From Oenanthe sinensis (Eukaryota; Streptophyta; Magnoliopsida; Apiales; Apiaceae): a stretch of 64,000 nt of DNA. This document shows, piece after piece, positions 24,752 to 37,032 of the stretch. Every line of letters starts with the position of its first letter. Within the stretch, counting starts at the first letter, position 1. The notes beneath the pieces are model-generated. The model searched no databases and was not told the DNA's origin. It worked only from the letters and a program-made list of their open reading frames with translations. The position numbers and the translations under genes were made by a program. The stretch spans positions 38,022,501-38,086,500 of the forward strand of contig CM053794.1 in assembly GCA_028671895.1 (NCBI GenBank), given 5' to 3'.

Positions 24752-25618
24752 TCAATCATCCCCGGTTGGAAACAAAGTGAGAGCTTTCCTACCATTAGCG
24801 ACTGTAGCTGTCACAGATTCCAAGTCTTCGACATAAGAAGATGGCACTAGCTTATGCACGGGTGTCCCCATCATATGAACCTGAGATTGCTGTTGTTGCT
24901 GCGGATGTGCTTGCCTAGCCAGATTATAAGGATGCTCAAATTGCCCCATTTGCCTATACTGCCCTGAAACTGCAACCATCTGATTGTGCTGGTGTTGCTG
25001 CAACGCAACAACGGGGACAAAAGGCAAGAAATGTTCGGAATTAGGCCTAACCGGGTGCAAAAAATGAGCGGGCACAGGGGAGCTAGCAAACAAATGATCA
25101 GTAGCAGAGTCTAAACCACTCCCACCTCCCCCACCAGAATGCCCTCCCTGCATTCTCTTCAAATAAAGCCTGTACTTTTGCAAATGACTGGCGACATTTT
25201 CGCGAGTGAGCCCATCAACGCTCATGAGTTGCATTATAGTCTTAGGGACAGCATTCTTGATCCCCAAGTGGGCCACAGCATCCACAAATCTTTTGTGGAG
25301 CTGGGGTGTCCAGACGAGACGAGGGCGCTTAAGGGTCCTGGCAGGCTCATCCCCAGAGTTACCACCGCCCAAATCGGAGGTATCGAAATCAGTGGCAGCA
25401 GAGTCAGGTGTTTGAAGGGAAGGGGGTGATGGGTTTTTAAGGGTTTGAGGAGGATTAGTGAAAAAAGGGGTGTTGGTGTTGGGGTTTGGGGAAAGGTCAA
25501 AAGCAAGAAGAAGATTAGGGGTGATTAAGGATTGGTTTAAGGGCATAAGTTCATCCGGTGATGGGAGTTGTTCTTCCCACTTTGAGAACCAATTTGAACC
25601 CTCAACAACTTCCCTCAT
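24752..25618 (-). CDS. MYBC1: GARP (MYB-like) transcription factor, MYBC1-like
   Basis: Single-exon gene of 288 aa. I start at the ATG at 25618 (MREVVEGSNWF), because plant relatives begin MRE..NWF..WEE; the upstream in-frame extension to 25738 looks like leader. The N-terminus WFSKWEEQLPSPDELMPLNQ and the GARP DNA-binding domain at residues 98-155 (RPRLVWTPQLHKRF, NAVPKTIMQLM, LTRENVASHLQKYRLYLKR) are nearly the same as in Arabidopsis MYBC1. The motif TDHLFASSPVPAHFL and the C-terminal ALTLFPTGDD also match that group, and the DLGGGNSGDEPARTLK linker precedes the domain. It should act in the nucleus as a sequence-specific regulator. MYBC1 is linked to freezing tolerance in Arabidopsis, but function here is inferred. 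LUX/BOA, the closest alternative, share the domain but not these flanking motifs. Confidence 0.9.
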   Translation of the reverse strand: MREVVEGSNWFSKWEEQLPSPDELMPLNQSLITPNLLLAFDLSPNPNTNTPFFTNPPQTLKNPSPPSLQTPDSAATDFDTSDLGGGNSGDEPARTLKRPRLVWTPQLHKRFVDAVAHLGIKNAVPKTIMQLMSVDGLTRENVASHLQKYRLYLKRMQGGHSGGGGGSGLDSATDHLFASSPVPAHFLHPVRPNSEHFLPFVPVVALQQHQHNQMVAVSGQYRQMGQFEHPYNLARQAHPQQQQQSQVHMMGTPVHKLVPSSYVEDLESVTATVANGRKALTLFPTGDD

Positions 25619-27020
25619 TTCTGACAATCTCCCTTGATTCTCTCTTAATCTCTCTCGGTAGAGACTTTGGGGGAGAGAAAGGAGATTTGGGGATTGGGGT
25701 ATTCGAGGGGGATACTGTTTACATATGCGCACACACATTTTTCTTATAAATATAAAGTACTAGTAATAAAGGGGTGACTGACTGATTGGTCTTTTTGGGT
25801 GGTTGATTATTCTTTCTTTCTTTCTTGTATATTTCTTTTCGTGTGGGATTCTTTATTTTTTCTGTTTGTTTTCTATACTGTACTAGTTACTGTTAATACT
25901 AGTATACTGTTGCTATAGTGTGAGCATTTTAATACTTGGAATTTGTGATTATCCGTCTTTTTAGTTGCGATCTAACCTTTTACTACATCTTTTATTCGAT
26001 TCTCCTGCCTCGAATTTAGTAGTAGCTTGTTTAGATATGGGGTTGTCATACTTTTTGTAAAAATCGTACACCTTTGGGCTTTCGCCCTGGGGCTCTAACC
26101 TGACCCAATAGATTTACCATTTTTAATATCTTTTCTTTATCTATTAATGTTAAGCCTTTTTTAAGTAGAAGATTAAATTATAGTAAATTATACCACTTTT
26201 ATAATATCATATAATATTATTTTTAATAACATAGTTTCATCCTAGATTTTTGTATAGTTAAACATCGTTGATTAAAAATAAATCTCCCTCCTAACCGTTT
26301 ATTAATTTATTTTTTGGACAGAAATTGAACTCTTAATCTTGTGAAACACAGGCAAGCTAATACTTCTACATTATTATTATTTTGTCAATAGGTAATAAAG
26401 TACTTCAACATTAATAAGCTTATAATGGTGCAAGTTGCAACACACAATTTTTTGGTTTTTTAATTGAACAATTATGTAAATGTTTGTATGCTATAAATGT
26501 ATTGTTTTAAAATACCAACCTCACTCTTCTTGGTAGATATTTTAATACGTAAGTGGGTGGGGTTGATACATTACACTATTATTATTACAGTATATTGTAA
26601 TCACACAATGTCTTATCTCATTTCCCTCCCTTTCCCCATCACACCCCCCTTATTGCATTTCATGACATGCTTCTCTTCCTCCCTCCTCCTTAAGGTTTGT
26701 ATTTCCCCCCCTTTCTTTTAGCTGCACACGATATCTTAATCTTTTGCTTCTTCATAATTTCTATTTTTATCTTCTTACATATGTGTTCTGTCAGTAAATG
26801 TCCAGTTTCACAATTCATTGCATTATGCTGTGTATGCTTCATAACTCTGACCATTTATAGCATCTTCACTTTCCCAGTTTGGTTTATTATTATTGTGTGT
26901 ATATTTTTAGTCCTTAAGCTATTAATAACATCAGTAATTTTATGGAAGGTTCAAGAAATGAGGCAACTTGATTGTTTGTAACCCTCTTGAATTTGTGTGT
27001 TGCAGAATTTACACTGAAGT
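25619..27020. other. Divergent promoter region, MYBC1-like and VDE genes
   Basis: Head-to-head upstream region of about 1.4 kb. On the minus strand a TATA-type sequence (tatatttataag, about 25744-25755) lies some 130 bases before the MYBC1-like start. On the plus strand a candidate leader intron of VDE runs from a GT near 26696 to an AG at about 27005, just before the VDE start. No other gene seen. Confidence 0.4.
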
Positions 27021-30000
27021 ATGGCCTTTTGTTTGCACTCGGCTTTTTTATCTAGTGAATATCACAGCTTGTATTCCACAGCCCAGATAACCAGTTATGG
27101 ACGCTTACCAGGTCGACGGTTGGATCCTAATAATGGTGGTGTAGTTATGGTCAAATTTTGGTTGAATTGCAAAAGATCTACACATACCCAACTTTTAAGA
27201 AATTTTAGGTTATACTGTGGGTTGGATTCTAGGTTTCCTGATATATTATCAAATGAAAGGCCAAATGTTTTTTCCTTGTGTAACATGGAAGCAGTTATGA
27301 AGGTAGTTCTTTGGATATATTCTTTGTCATCCATGCTAGTACAAGTGGCCTTCTTGTGTATATTCTGCTGAGATTATCGATTCTCCTTGTTTTAATTGGT
27401 AGGGCAAGGACATGTTCAACCTGAAAACAACTTTAAAATTGATTGCACAGAGGCAGTGGGGCCAATTTGCTGCAGTAGCTCTTGTACTGGCATGTACGTT
27501 CGTGATTATACCAAATGCCGATGCTGTTGATGCTCTCAAAACTTGTACGTGCTTACTCAAGGAATGCAGGTACTGCACCTAAGGTCTTTTTAATATTCCG
27601 GAGCTTGTAGCCTTACTGTAGCTGACTTTTCAGTTTCTTTCGAATTCTGCATTGTTAATGGTTGTGCATAAAAAATTCGACTTGAATGGTTCCTCTCTAG
27701 CTAGGTCAAAGTGTCACATTAGAATTTAGTCTATGTTCAATGTGTGCCTGTGCAAATTAGATGATGATCACCTTTTTACTTTGTCATATTACATTGCTTG
27801 TGTTCTCGAGGTGGTTTAATTGGGATGCTCCTTTTGTTATTGGATGAATTCTAATAGAAGGAAAACATCCTCTTTTGTAAATACTACTTTGGTGTTTCTC
27901 GGTGAGAAAACTGATGGTGCTTAACCTGATCAGGTCTTTATGGGGTATATGGAGAGGAAGTGTCGATGTATTTAGATAAACTAAAATTTAATGAACTTCT
28001 ATGGGCCATTGTCTTCTTTTCTAGATTAGACAATAGTCTCCTTTGTTGAGGTAATTGGAATCCTTGTGCTGTATTTTGTGATCGGAATGGAATGGCGGGA
28101 AAGAAATAAAATTTAGACTACTTTCTGACATTTTATGCATAATATTTATTTCATCACTCATTCAATTCACAGTATTAAACTACAGTTCATTTCTTCCAGT
28201 TAGCTAGTTATTGCTCATTCCTTTCTCCTAATATTCGGCATGAGTCTTATGATAAAGAACTACCCTCTAGCATTTTCTTTACTCTCTTCTCTACACATGC
28301 TTTATTTGCACCTCCATTCCAACCAACCAGAGACGACCCTTATTGTTTGTGATCACCTATGCTTCAGATTTTTTTTATTGTCCTTGCTAGATTAGTGCTC
28401 TAGCTTGGTATCAATTAGCTATTACTGCAGACTTACAGAAATAAAGTTTTACCATCATATTTCAAGAAGGACATAGAAAGAATTCTCATAAGCTTAACTA
28501 TTTGGGTTCTTGTTCAGAAGTAAACCTCAACTAGTAGTTTGATAACCCAGTATAATATAGAGGTTGGGACGAGATACATCAAACTCTGCAATGATCTGTG
28601 ACTGTTTTTATAAATTAGTGTTCTAAAGAAACAATTTTTTGGATATTGAGACAGTTCAAGGAGATTAAATTGCTTTGTTTCATTTATTCCAGTATGCAGT
28701 GTGCATTATCATACTAAACCCATTCTGTTTCACAACCTTTATCTGGGATGTCTTGCACATATATGTTGTAAAATGCGGTTGTAAATTGCACTTGATCAGA
28801 AGCAAAGTAGAAAATAATGTTTCAATGTGCTTCATATGTGTCAGTGATAACTTTTCATGCTTCTCAGGGTGGAGCTTGCCAAATGCATTGCAAACCCATC
28901 ATGTGCAGCCAATGTTGCTTGTCTCCAAACATGCAACAATAGACCTGATGAGACAGAATGCCAGGTTATATACCAAATTTTTCATCTGCTTTACCTACAA
29001 ATAATATGTTCTACTCTTCTTATATGCAATATACATGCTCTTCTGTCTGCGCAGATAAAGTGTGGGGATCTGTTTGAAAACAGTGTTGTAGATGAGTTCA
29101 ATGAATGTGCTGTATCAAGAAAGAAATGTGTACCTCGTAAATCTGACGTGGGTGAATTTCCTGTACCAGCGCCTGATGTGCTTGTAAAAAGCTTCAACAT
29201 TAATGATTTCACTGGGAAGTGGTTCATTACTAGTGGTCTAAATCCAACATTTGATGCTTTTGATTGCCAATTGCATGAGTTCTATACAGAAGGCAACAAA
29301 CTTGTAGGAAAGTTGGCATGGCGCATAGGGACTCCAGATGGTGGATTCTTTAGTCGATCTGCTGTACAGAAGTTTGTGCAAGATCCATCCCAGCCAGGAA
29401 TCCTCTACAATCATGACAATGAGTATCTCCACTACGAAGATGACTGGTACTTTTGCTGCTTTGCGTACTTTTGCTGCTTTTTCCTTTGCATGTGAACTAT
29501 ATGCTTCATCATGACAACTAATTTTTTGTCAGTTCTGAATGCTAAAGAGTAAGAAAATTGCACACATACAGAATCTATCACATGAAAGAATAAGTTGCAT
29601 AACATAAACCTTATGGAAGATGATTTGGATATTGATTAGAGTTGGATCGCTTGTAAATTATATACCAAGTAAAACTTGTTCTCTTGAATATATAGGTTTG
29701 TAAACCAATTAGTCTTTTATAGAGTTAAAAGCCAGATCTAGCCCTGAACTATGTTACTTAAACACTTTGGTTCCGGGTGCCATGCCCTTGTTGGACACAG
29801 TCTCAAACGTGTCAGATCCTTTGACTCAAATGTGGACACGTTGACCAACTAAAAGACCACATATGAGAATAATTTAAGATGCAAAAATATATATATATGA
29901 GAAGGAAGACGACAAGAAAAAAAAAGACACCTAGTTTACAAACTCGTCAAGAAATATATGTTTAATCTGAGTTTTATTGTTAATTTTGCTGCAAAATTCT

Positions 30001-31740
30001 ATCTAATCTACTTGTTTATTAATAATATATGCCTTGCTCCTGTACCCATGTCCCAAATCAGGACAGTTCCCGTGTCCCCAATTTTCAAAAATTTGAGTCT
30101 GACTCTCGATTATGCGTCGTGTCCAACATTCGATACCCAAGTCCGAATAACATAGTCCTCAAAAGTACAGATTACATACACACACAAGTCCGCCAGACCT
30201 GTAACTCTGTGATGTAGTGATTCTGTTTTATAATTGATCTATTAGAGTATATAAGAGCATCAGGCTTGACTTGTTAAATGCGTCATGTTTTCTGGATATA
30301 TTTTTTGTTGTTGGGATAGTTAGAGGAAACAATGTTCATTCATATGACAGTCTCTTTCTGTTCTCCTGGATAACATTTTAGTTTACTGATCAAAAAGGAT
30401 ATATTTTTATGTTTCTGAATATTTAATAATTGTAGATCATTTGACATTTATCTCCTTCCCGTATAAGATTATTTATGTTTACACTATACAAATCCCAGGG
30501 ATCTTTGGAATAGAAGGATTACCTGTTACCATGGGCAAAAAATGTCTCTCCCTCTTTCATTAGAAAACTATTTTTTATAAATTTTCCCTGGTAATGCATT
30601 GTTAAACTTATTTTCATATACATTTTGATATTTCATACATAGAAAAAGATATAAAATACATACTGCTGTGCATTATTCATAAATATTACTCCCTCCGTCC
30701 CAACCAATTCTTTACACTTTCCTTTTTGGGACGTCCCACCCAATTCTTTACATTACTAAAAATAGTAACTTTTAACAATAAATATATTATTACATCCACT
30801 ACTTCACTCCACTTTTTCAACACTTTACACTATTACACCCACTACTTCATTTATTTTAACAATAAAATCACTATTACACCCACTATCCTTGGTCTCCGTG
30901 CCCGGACCAAATGTAAACATTTGGCCGGGACGGAGGGAGTATAATTTATATGTGAATGCATATCATTTGCCTCTATGGTAGAATCAGTTCTCAGACCAAT
31001 AGGCAGTCACCTTCACTTTGTCAGTCAAAGACTGGGTAACATACTGACATAGCATTCTCTAAAAAGAATGATTTGTTGAAAGAACATGCTGAAAACCTTA
31101 GTGTCAACTGTTAAATGGTCTAAAATGGCCAGCATGTCTTTATTCATTTCCTATTTTTATTTACTTTGAACTCTGACCTCGACACTGTTACAGTGACCAA
31201 AAGTCAGACTTCAGATACTGATGACAATCAATTATTAGGTATGTTTTGTCTTCGAAGCTTGAGGGTAAACCAGAAGACTATCTATTTGTATATTATAGAG
31301 GGAAAAATGATGCATGGGATGGGTATGGTGGCGCATTTGTGTACACGAGAAGTGCAGTTTTGCCTGAAAGTATTGTGCCTGAACTAGAAAAGGCTGCTAA
31401 AAATGTGGGTCGGGACTTCAACACCTTTATCAGAACTGACAATACGTGCGGGCCTGAACCTCCCCTTATCGATAGATTGGAGAAGACAGCAGAAGCAGGG
31501 GAGAGGACCATTATAAGAGAGGTTGAGGAGATAGAAGAGGAGGTGGAGAAAGTGAAGGACACCGAGGTAAATCTGTTTCGTAGGTTGGCTGAAGGGTTCA
31601 GAGTGCTCCTGGAAGATGAAGAAAACATCATCAGTGGGCTGAGTAAAGAAGAGGAGGAAATTTTGAATGGCCTACAAATGGAAGCAGCTGAGGTAGAAAA
31701 ACTCTTCGAAAATGCACTACCTATCAGGAAGTTGAGATAA
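27021..31740 (+). CDS. VDE1: Violaxanthin de-epoxidase, chloroplast
   Basis: VDE converts violaxanthin to antheraxanthin and zeaxanthin in the thylakoid lumen at low pH, using ascorbate, for photoprotective energy dissipation. Exons are 27021-27302, 27403-27569, 28868-28964, 29055-29446 and 31239-31740, giving 479 aa (Arabidopsis VDE 462). A bipartite transit peptide covers about residues 1-135, ending in a hydrophobic stretch (FAAVALVLACTFVIIPNADA). The mature protein then starts VDALKTCTCLLKECR, a Cys-rich domain. The lipocalin domain starts near FNINDFTGKWF with FDAFDCQLHEF, and includes YLFVYYRGKNDAWDGYGGAF and NTCGPEPPL. The C-terminus is Glu-rich (EVEEIEEEVEKVKD), as in the family. Exon 5 has YVLSSK where Arabidopsis has YILSSK. 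All key Cys appear present. Intron 4 (about 1.8 kb) carries two small transposons. Confidence 0.96.
29746..30157. mobile_element. DNA transposon remnant with long inverted repeats (in VDE intron 4)
   Basis: The left end, gaactatgttacttaaacac continued by ttggttccgggtgccat...ttggacacag, matches the reverse complement of the right end (gactatgttattcggacttg, gggtatcgaat, gttggacacgac). The inverted repeats are about 55-60 bp and imperfect. Long inverted repeats with a short non-coding interior suggest a Mutator-like non-autonomous element, but no target duplication could be fixed. Confidence 0.55.
30687..30941. mobile_element. Stowaway-like MITE (in VDE intron 4)
   Basis: Both ends are the classic tactccctccgtccc (left, and right in reverse complement), bounded by TA. 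The inverted repeats are preserved, with cggccaaatg and ttctttaca words inside. At 255 bp it is a textbook Stowaway element. A close relative without its tips lies at 36078-36284. Confidence 0.93.
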
Positions 31741-33075
31741 GTTTTACACGATGAGAAAGGCTTTATCAACCGATTGAAAGACAGATCTGTATTAGCTCAA
31801 ACGTATAGCTTTGAAGTTATCATATAGTATGCATAATATATTGAAATCAATTCTTTGATCAACTCCTATTGTATCTAAAAGGTCATACACAAAGAGAAAG
31901 AGGACATTTGAACCTATTTTTCTATAGTATATATTTTGATATTATTATATGGGGAGAAAGATATACATAATGTCACAGTCCCATGCAATGCAGGAGGTGC
32001 TCTAAAAGAGATAGTTGCTGATGGGCCTGATGGCACATCATCTATGGTTATGGATCTAGGCCATACAGGCCACACCAAAATGTGAAATCTCATGAATAGG
32101 CAACCACATTTTTTAAAGATTCATTCAATTGTTTAAAGTGAGTGTCTATGTCGGGTCGGGACCATTATATATCTTTACAGTTAAAACGTTGCTTTTGTCT
32201 GAGTAATCCCCGTTTGAGCATTAGGCTGTTACTGGGGCAACTTCGTTAAATATTTGATGCCCTGAAAGATATGTAATAATTATAATAATATATTGTGATG
32301 TCAATGTTGGGACTAGTCTGTTGTATTTGTACCAAAACGCTTGTTCTCTCCCTGCCATAGATATTTTTAACATGTCCCGAACTTAAAAATTGTTTATAAA
32401 TATGTCCTACTTTTATTTGTATTTTCAAATATGTCTTATACATAATTTTCTTCATCTTTATAATTTTAGAATGACATTTTTATTCTTCTAACTTAAATCA
32501 ATTGAAATTTTAAAATAAATGTAATATAATTATAATATAAATGTAGTATTTATAAATTAAATCCTTTAAATCTAAATCTGAGACTAAATTATTTTATTGA
32601 AAAATTTTAATATATGTTAAACATATAAAGTTTAAAATAAAATTTGTCTTTAAAATTTTTGTTTCACAAAAAATTATTAAAAATGAAATAAAAAATAGTA
32701 TTAAGATCTAAACATCCCATATTTCATATATACATATAATAAATTTCGATAATTTAATCATATAATTATTCAAATAACTAGATAACAAAAAATATATATT
32801 ACAAAATTCATCTTCAAAAAAATTAAATTACTATAAGACTAAGACTTGTGAAAATAAAATAATTATATATATACTCATTATTATTAATTACAAGTCATAT
32901 AAAGTACGATACTCAATTGGAAGTTAGCTAGGTTATAAGCCTCACCGTAAACCTGTTTGTTTGGCTTAAAAGATGTACGATACTCGATAGCATGACCTTC
33001 AGTTAGTTATCTATATATACTCTCTCGCAATCCATAAAAAACACATTACTTATATAGTGATATAATATAGATATA

Positions 33076-34185
33076 TCTATGCTATAGTATTAAAGCCGTT
33101 TCACCAAATATTTGGTCTGTTGTCGGTTTGGTCTTTTTGTGTCTCACTCAACTTTAAATATACGTGTGTGTCTCTTACTCAATTTCAAACACATTCTTTT
33201 AATCAATATACTATCATTTTTAATTTTCTCATTAGTAAATTTCTTTAATTTATTTAATATCGTAATTTATTAATTAAATTTTATAAATATTAAATTATTA
33301 TTATTATTTTATTTATATTAATTAAATTTTATTATTGTGCTCTATCTATATATTATATATACTCTTATATTATATTACTCTAAACGAACTTTTTTTTAAA
33401 TTAGAATATAGAGTTGTACTCACAATCTACTAACATGTTTCAATTTCCTCATCGCCCAAATACTTTAATTTATTGCCTGCAAGAGTTGGCTCAGTTGGTT
33501 AAAGAGAGAAATATCATCCTCTTGGTCACAGGTTCGAATCCCACGGGAGGAGAATTTGTGATTATGTCATCCTGGGCCAGAACCTCGCAGGCTATTGCGT
33601 GAGTCCGTGGGTTTACCCAGTATGCACTCAAAAACTCAAAAAGGGTAGGGGCCGCAGGTTCCCATAATAATAAAAATACTTTAATTTATTTAAAATTACA
33701 ATTTCATAATTAAAATTATATTAATATTTTATCTATATTAAAACATACTCTTTTATTTAAATTTAAATTAAAATATTTTTAATATATTTGAAACTTTTTT
33801 TATTAATTAAAAGTAAGTCCTCTTTTTTCATTTGGTAAGTCCTCTTTTTATGCAATTATGACATAATTATAATTTAATTTTAAAACATATATATTTTACA
33901 TATAATTCTATCATCGGTGAGTACTTTTTTTATACAACAATCTAATAACACATATCACTTCACTTCTGTTACTGCTCAAACTCTTCGATTTATTTGAAAT
34001 TAAAATTTATTAATTAAATCTCATGAATATTAAAATAATATTATTATTGTATCTATATTAAATAATTTTATTATATATTATATTATTATAACCGACATAA
34101 TAAAAAAATTTAAAGTATATATTTAAATTATAGAAAATAATTAATATATAATTTATTAATACCACCCGTGCTTTGCACAAGCTAG
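33076..34185 (+). mobile_element. Non-autonomous Helitron with both termini
   Basis: The 5' tip tctatgctatagtattaaa starts with TC after an A. The 3' end has a short hairpin-like cccgtgctttgcac followed by aagCTAG, then T, fitting the Helitron rule of CTRR end and A-T insertion without target duplication. No Rep/helicase ORF lies within its 1,110 bp. Its 3' half is clearly homologous to 17654-19050. A SINE is nested at 33475-33673. Confidence 0.85.
33475..33673 (+). mobile_element. tRNA-derived SINE nested in Helitron
   Basis: The head has RNA polymerase III promoter boxes: box A TGGCTCAGTTGG (33487-33498) and box B GGTTCGAATCC (33531-33541). A tRNA-unrelated body follows and a short A/T-rich tail. 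A 17-bp target duplication, aaatactttaatttatt, flanks it (33458-33474 and 33674-33690). The sister Helitron at 17654-19050 has the same site without the SINE (about 18470-18500), which confirms the insertion boundaries. At 199 bp it fits plant SINEs. Confidence 0.92.
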
Positions 34186-36077
34186 TATTTTATAATAATA
34201 ATAATAATATACTTTTTAATATCCTAACATTTGTTTAGTTCTGTATCAAGACTAGTTTTTTTTTAATTATTTTATCAAAATCTCTTAATCGAACACAGAA
34301 AAATATTAGAAATGAAGGTCCTGTGACTAGTACAAAGCTAAACATGGTGGGGAAGGAGAAACAATTATGATTATTAACTTGTTATGGTCTCTCTCCCCCT
34401 CTCTCCATGTATATATTAGGGCATATGTAAACACACATGACACATTATTAGAGGGGGTAAACAATGTAAAAAATAGAAGCATAAAGTTGGTCCCAACGCC
34501 CATGTGTGAAGTGATACAGACATGCTAACAGTGGATGCTCCTTAAATTTCACTGTAATACATCTGCTGAGCCTGAAGCATATTTGACTAAGCTTCTTTTA
34601 GTCTTTGTTGGTCCTCATAAAATAACAACTAGGCCAAACTGGAGCTCCATCTCAATCTCAACTAGCTATCATACTTCTTCATACACTACTACCACTACTA
34701 CATGTTGTACATTATAAACATTCTTGACGTGATTTTCGATGCTTCTTCATGTGCCCTAACGTGATTTTGAACCAACTACTGCTTTATCAGGACTCTACTC
34801 TCCATTTTCCTTTTCACAAAAATTTATAATAAAATTAGTAATATTTACGAAATAATGATATTATATTCTAATAATATTTTTCCCTTTTAAAATAGTAATT
34901 TTAGTTATTTTTTATTCACGCAATGCTCTTCTTCAATCTTTAGACTTAAATATCTTGTTAGCATTCGCAAAAAGAAAAAAAAATCATGTTAGCAGAGAGA
35001 AATTACATCGTAGTTATGTTGAGGGTATTTAACTCATAAGAAAATAAATAAATAAATGAGATATGGACCCTAGCCTAACAGGTCCAAGGGGAGTGAAGGC
35101 CCATTTTTTAGATACTAAAGGCTTCACAGCTGTATAGTATAAAAGGCCTTTGATTATGCGCCTAACTCTTAATTAATGATTAATTCCTCAAGTGTTACCT
35201 ACCGTTTGCTCAATTGCTTCCCGCCGGTATCTAATTATGCCCCCCGTTTTAAATCACTTATTAATTTTTAAAAATTTATATATGTTAAAAATATTTAAAT
35301 TTTATATATATTTTAAAATTTTCCTTTATAATTATTACATTTATTCGATATATATACTTAAAAGATCAATATTAAAAAGTATAAATTGAAGAATTAATTG
35401 TTAAAATTTTAAATTAAATGAAGAGAAAGCTGAAATAAATTATTATTTTTTAAAAAATAAATATTAATTTGAGACAGAAAATCCTACTCATTTTCTTACA
35501 TGCATTAGTTGTTTCTGGTATTATGAAAAGTGAGAATCAGAATTAGTCAGTGAAGGCACCGAATTAATCGAAATTATTTGTTAGATACACATTTGTAATG
35601 TATACAAGTCTAATTAATCAAAAAAATTATATAATAAAATTTTAAAATAAGAGAGAACAAATTTATAAGTTAAATAATTAAATTTATTATAAAATAATTT
35701 AAATATATTTTTTTTCTGATTTTGACCGATTAATCATAGTTTTTTTTATTTTTAAAAAAATAAATCCAATTAATAAACTATTAATCCCAATTAGTCGCGG
35801 TCAACAGAGGCTGTGTACTTGTATCTAACGTTTTTCAAGCAATCAATCAAGAAGCCGTGGTGCATCGCTATCCCAAAACCCAACCATCGCCTATCAATGT
35901 GACACCTACAATATTCTACGTTTGTAGGCCCACCACAACTTGTTATTATTTTAATTAGGTTGCTTACAGATTAGATGCCAACGTGGCATGTCCGGATTGG
36001 GTGGGTTAGATGCTCATATATGCTTAGACTTTAAACATTCTTCCCTTGACAATGATATAAACTACCGTGCGAGTCAC

Positions 36078-36284
36078 TTCTTTACACTTTCCTAATTGTT
36101 TACATTATTAAAAATAATAATTTTTAATAATAAAATATATTATTACATCCACTATTTCACTTCACTTTTTTAACACTTTACACTATTACACCCACTACTT
36201 TATTTATTTTAACAATATTACATCCACTATCTTTGATTTCCGTGCCCAAACCAAATATAAACATTTGGCTGGAGGAACGGAATA
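36078..36284. mobile_element. Tipless copy of the Stowaway MITE at 30687-30941
   Basis: The order ttctttacactttcc, aattgtttacattatta, attacatccacta, acactttacactattaca, cccactacttta and ccgtgccc...aaacatttggc matches 30715-30930. The ctccctccgtccc tips are missing or decayed at both ends, so it is an old, probably immobile copy. Confidence 0.8.
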
Positions 36285-36915
36285 TAAAGTTAGGAATGCT
36301 AGCCTCCAAAGTGGTTAACTTAGCAACTAATCCCACAAATACTTATCCATTACTGCTCTAGTATTAATTAAATAAATCTTTATTAAATTAAATATAGAAA
36401 TAATAATCAAACCACATCAAGACATTTTTTGTATATGAAAAATAATATCAAACCCAACTTAAAATAATATCAACTCCTTTAAAATTTGATATTCAAATTT
36501 TTTATATAGTGAAAAAATTAATACATTTAATAAAAAGAAAATGTTAAATACAACAGACAAAATCATGCCGTATGTGAGACTGGTTACGGTAACATACATT
36601 CTTCCATCAATTCTGGCGAGTGGGGTCAGCGCGTGGTGATATGTTGCAGCCTTTTCTTTCTATGTTCTCTGCAGTGTTTGTAGTAAAGTATATTAGTTGT
36701 ACCACCCTTTAACGAAAATCATAGTCACAACCCTCCTCTCAAGTGCTTTGTGTTAATATGTTTGCCAGGGAATCCTATATAGACTATTTTTTATACATCA
36801 TACACACAACATACTCGTATATCTTTACAGAACATAGAGAGAGAGGGAAAAATATACGACTCCAGTGAAGAAGCTTTCTTCTTCTCTTTTTCTTTTACAA
36901 AAGTACTAGTCATCT

Positions 36916-36982
36916 CTCTCTCTCTCTCTCTAAGATTCTTCTTCTTCTCCTTCCCACCTTGTCTACATCTTTTTTCCCTCCA

Positions 36983-37029
<47 letters not shown>
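36916..37029. repeat. CT and AC microsatellites in SCAB leader region
   Basis: A CT run at 36916-36931 is followed by a compound (TC)n(AC)n tract at about 36983-37029. CT-rich leaders are common in plant 5' UTRs, so these are likely transcribed. They would be prone to length variation. Confidence 0.8.

Positions 37030-37032
<3 letters not shown>

Noticed and set aside
26697..26981. 94-codon ORF before VDE with hydrophobic residues
   Set aside because: It lies in the probable VDE leader intron and reads like T-rich intron sequence.
31293..31769. 158-codon minus-strand ORF opposite VDE exon 5
   Set aside because: It is the antisense shadow of the Glu-rich VDE C-terminus, which produces a Ser-rich chance ORF.
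33475..33550. Possible tRNA gene (A and B box present)
   Set aside because: The sequence does not fold into a full tRNA, continues into a SINE body with an A/T-rich tail, and is flanked by a target duplication.
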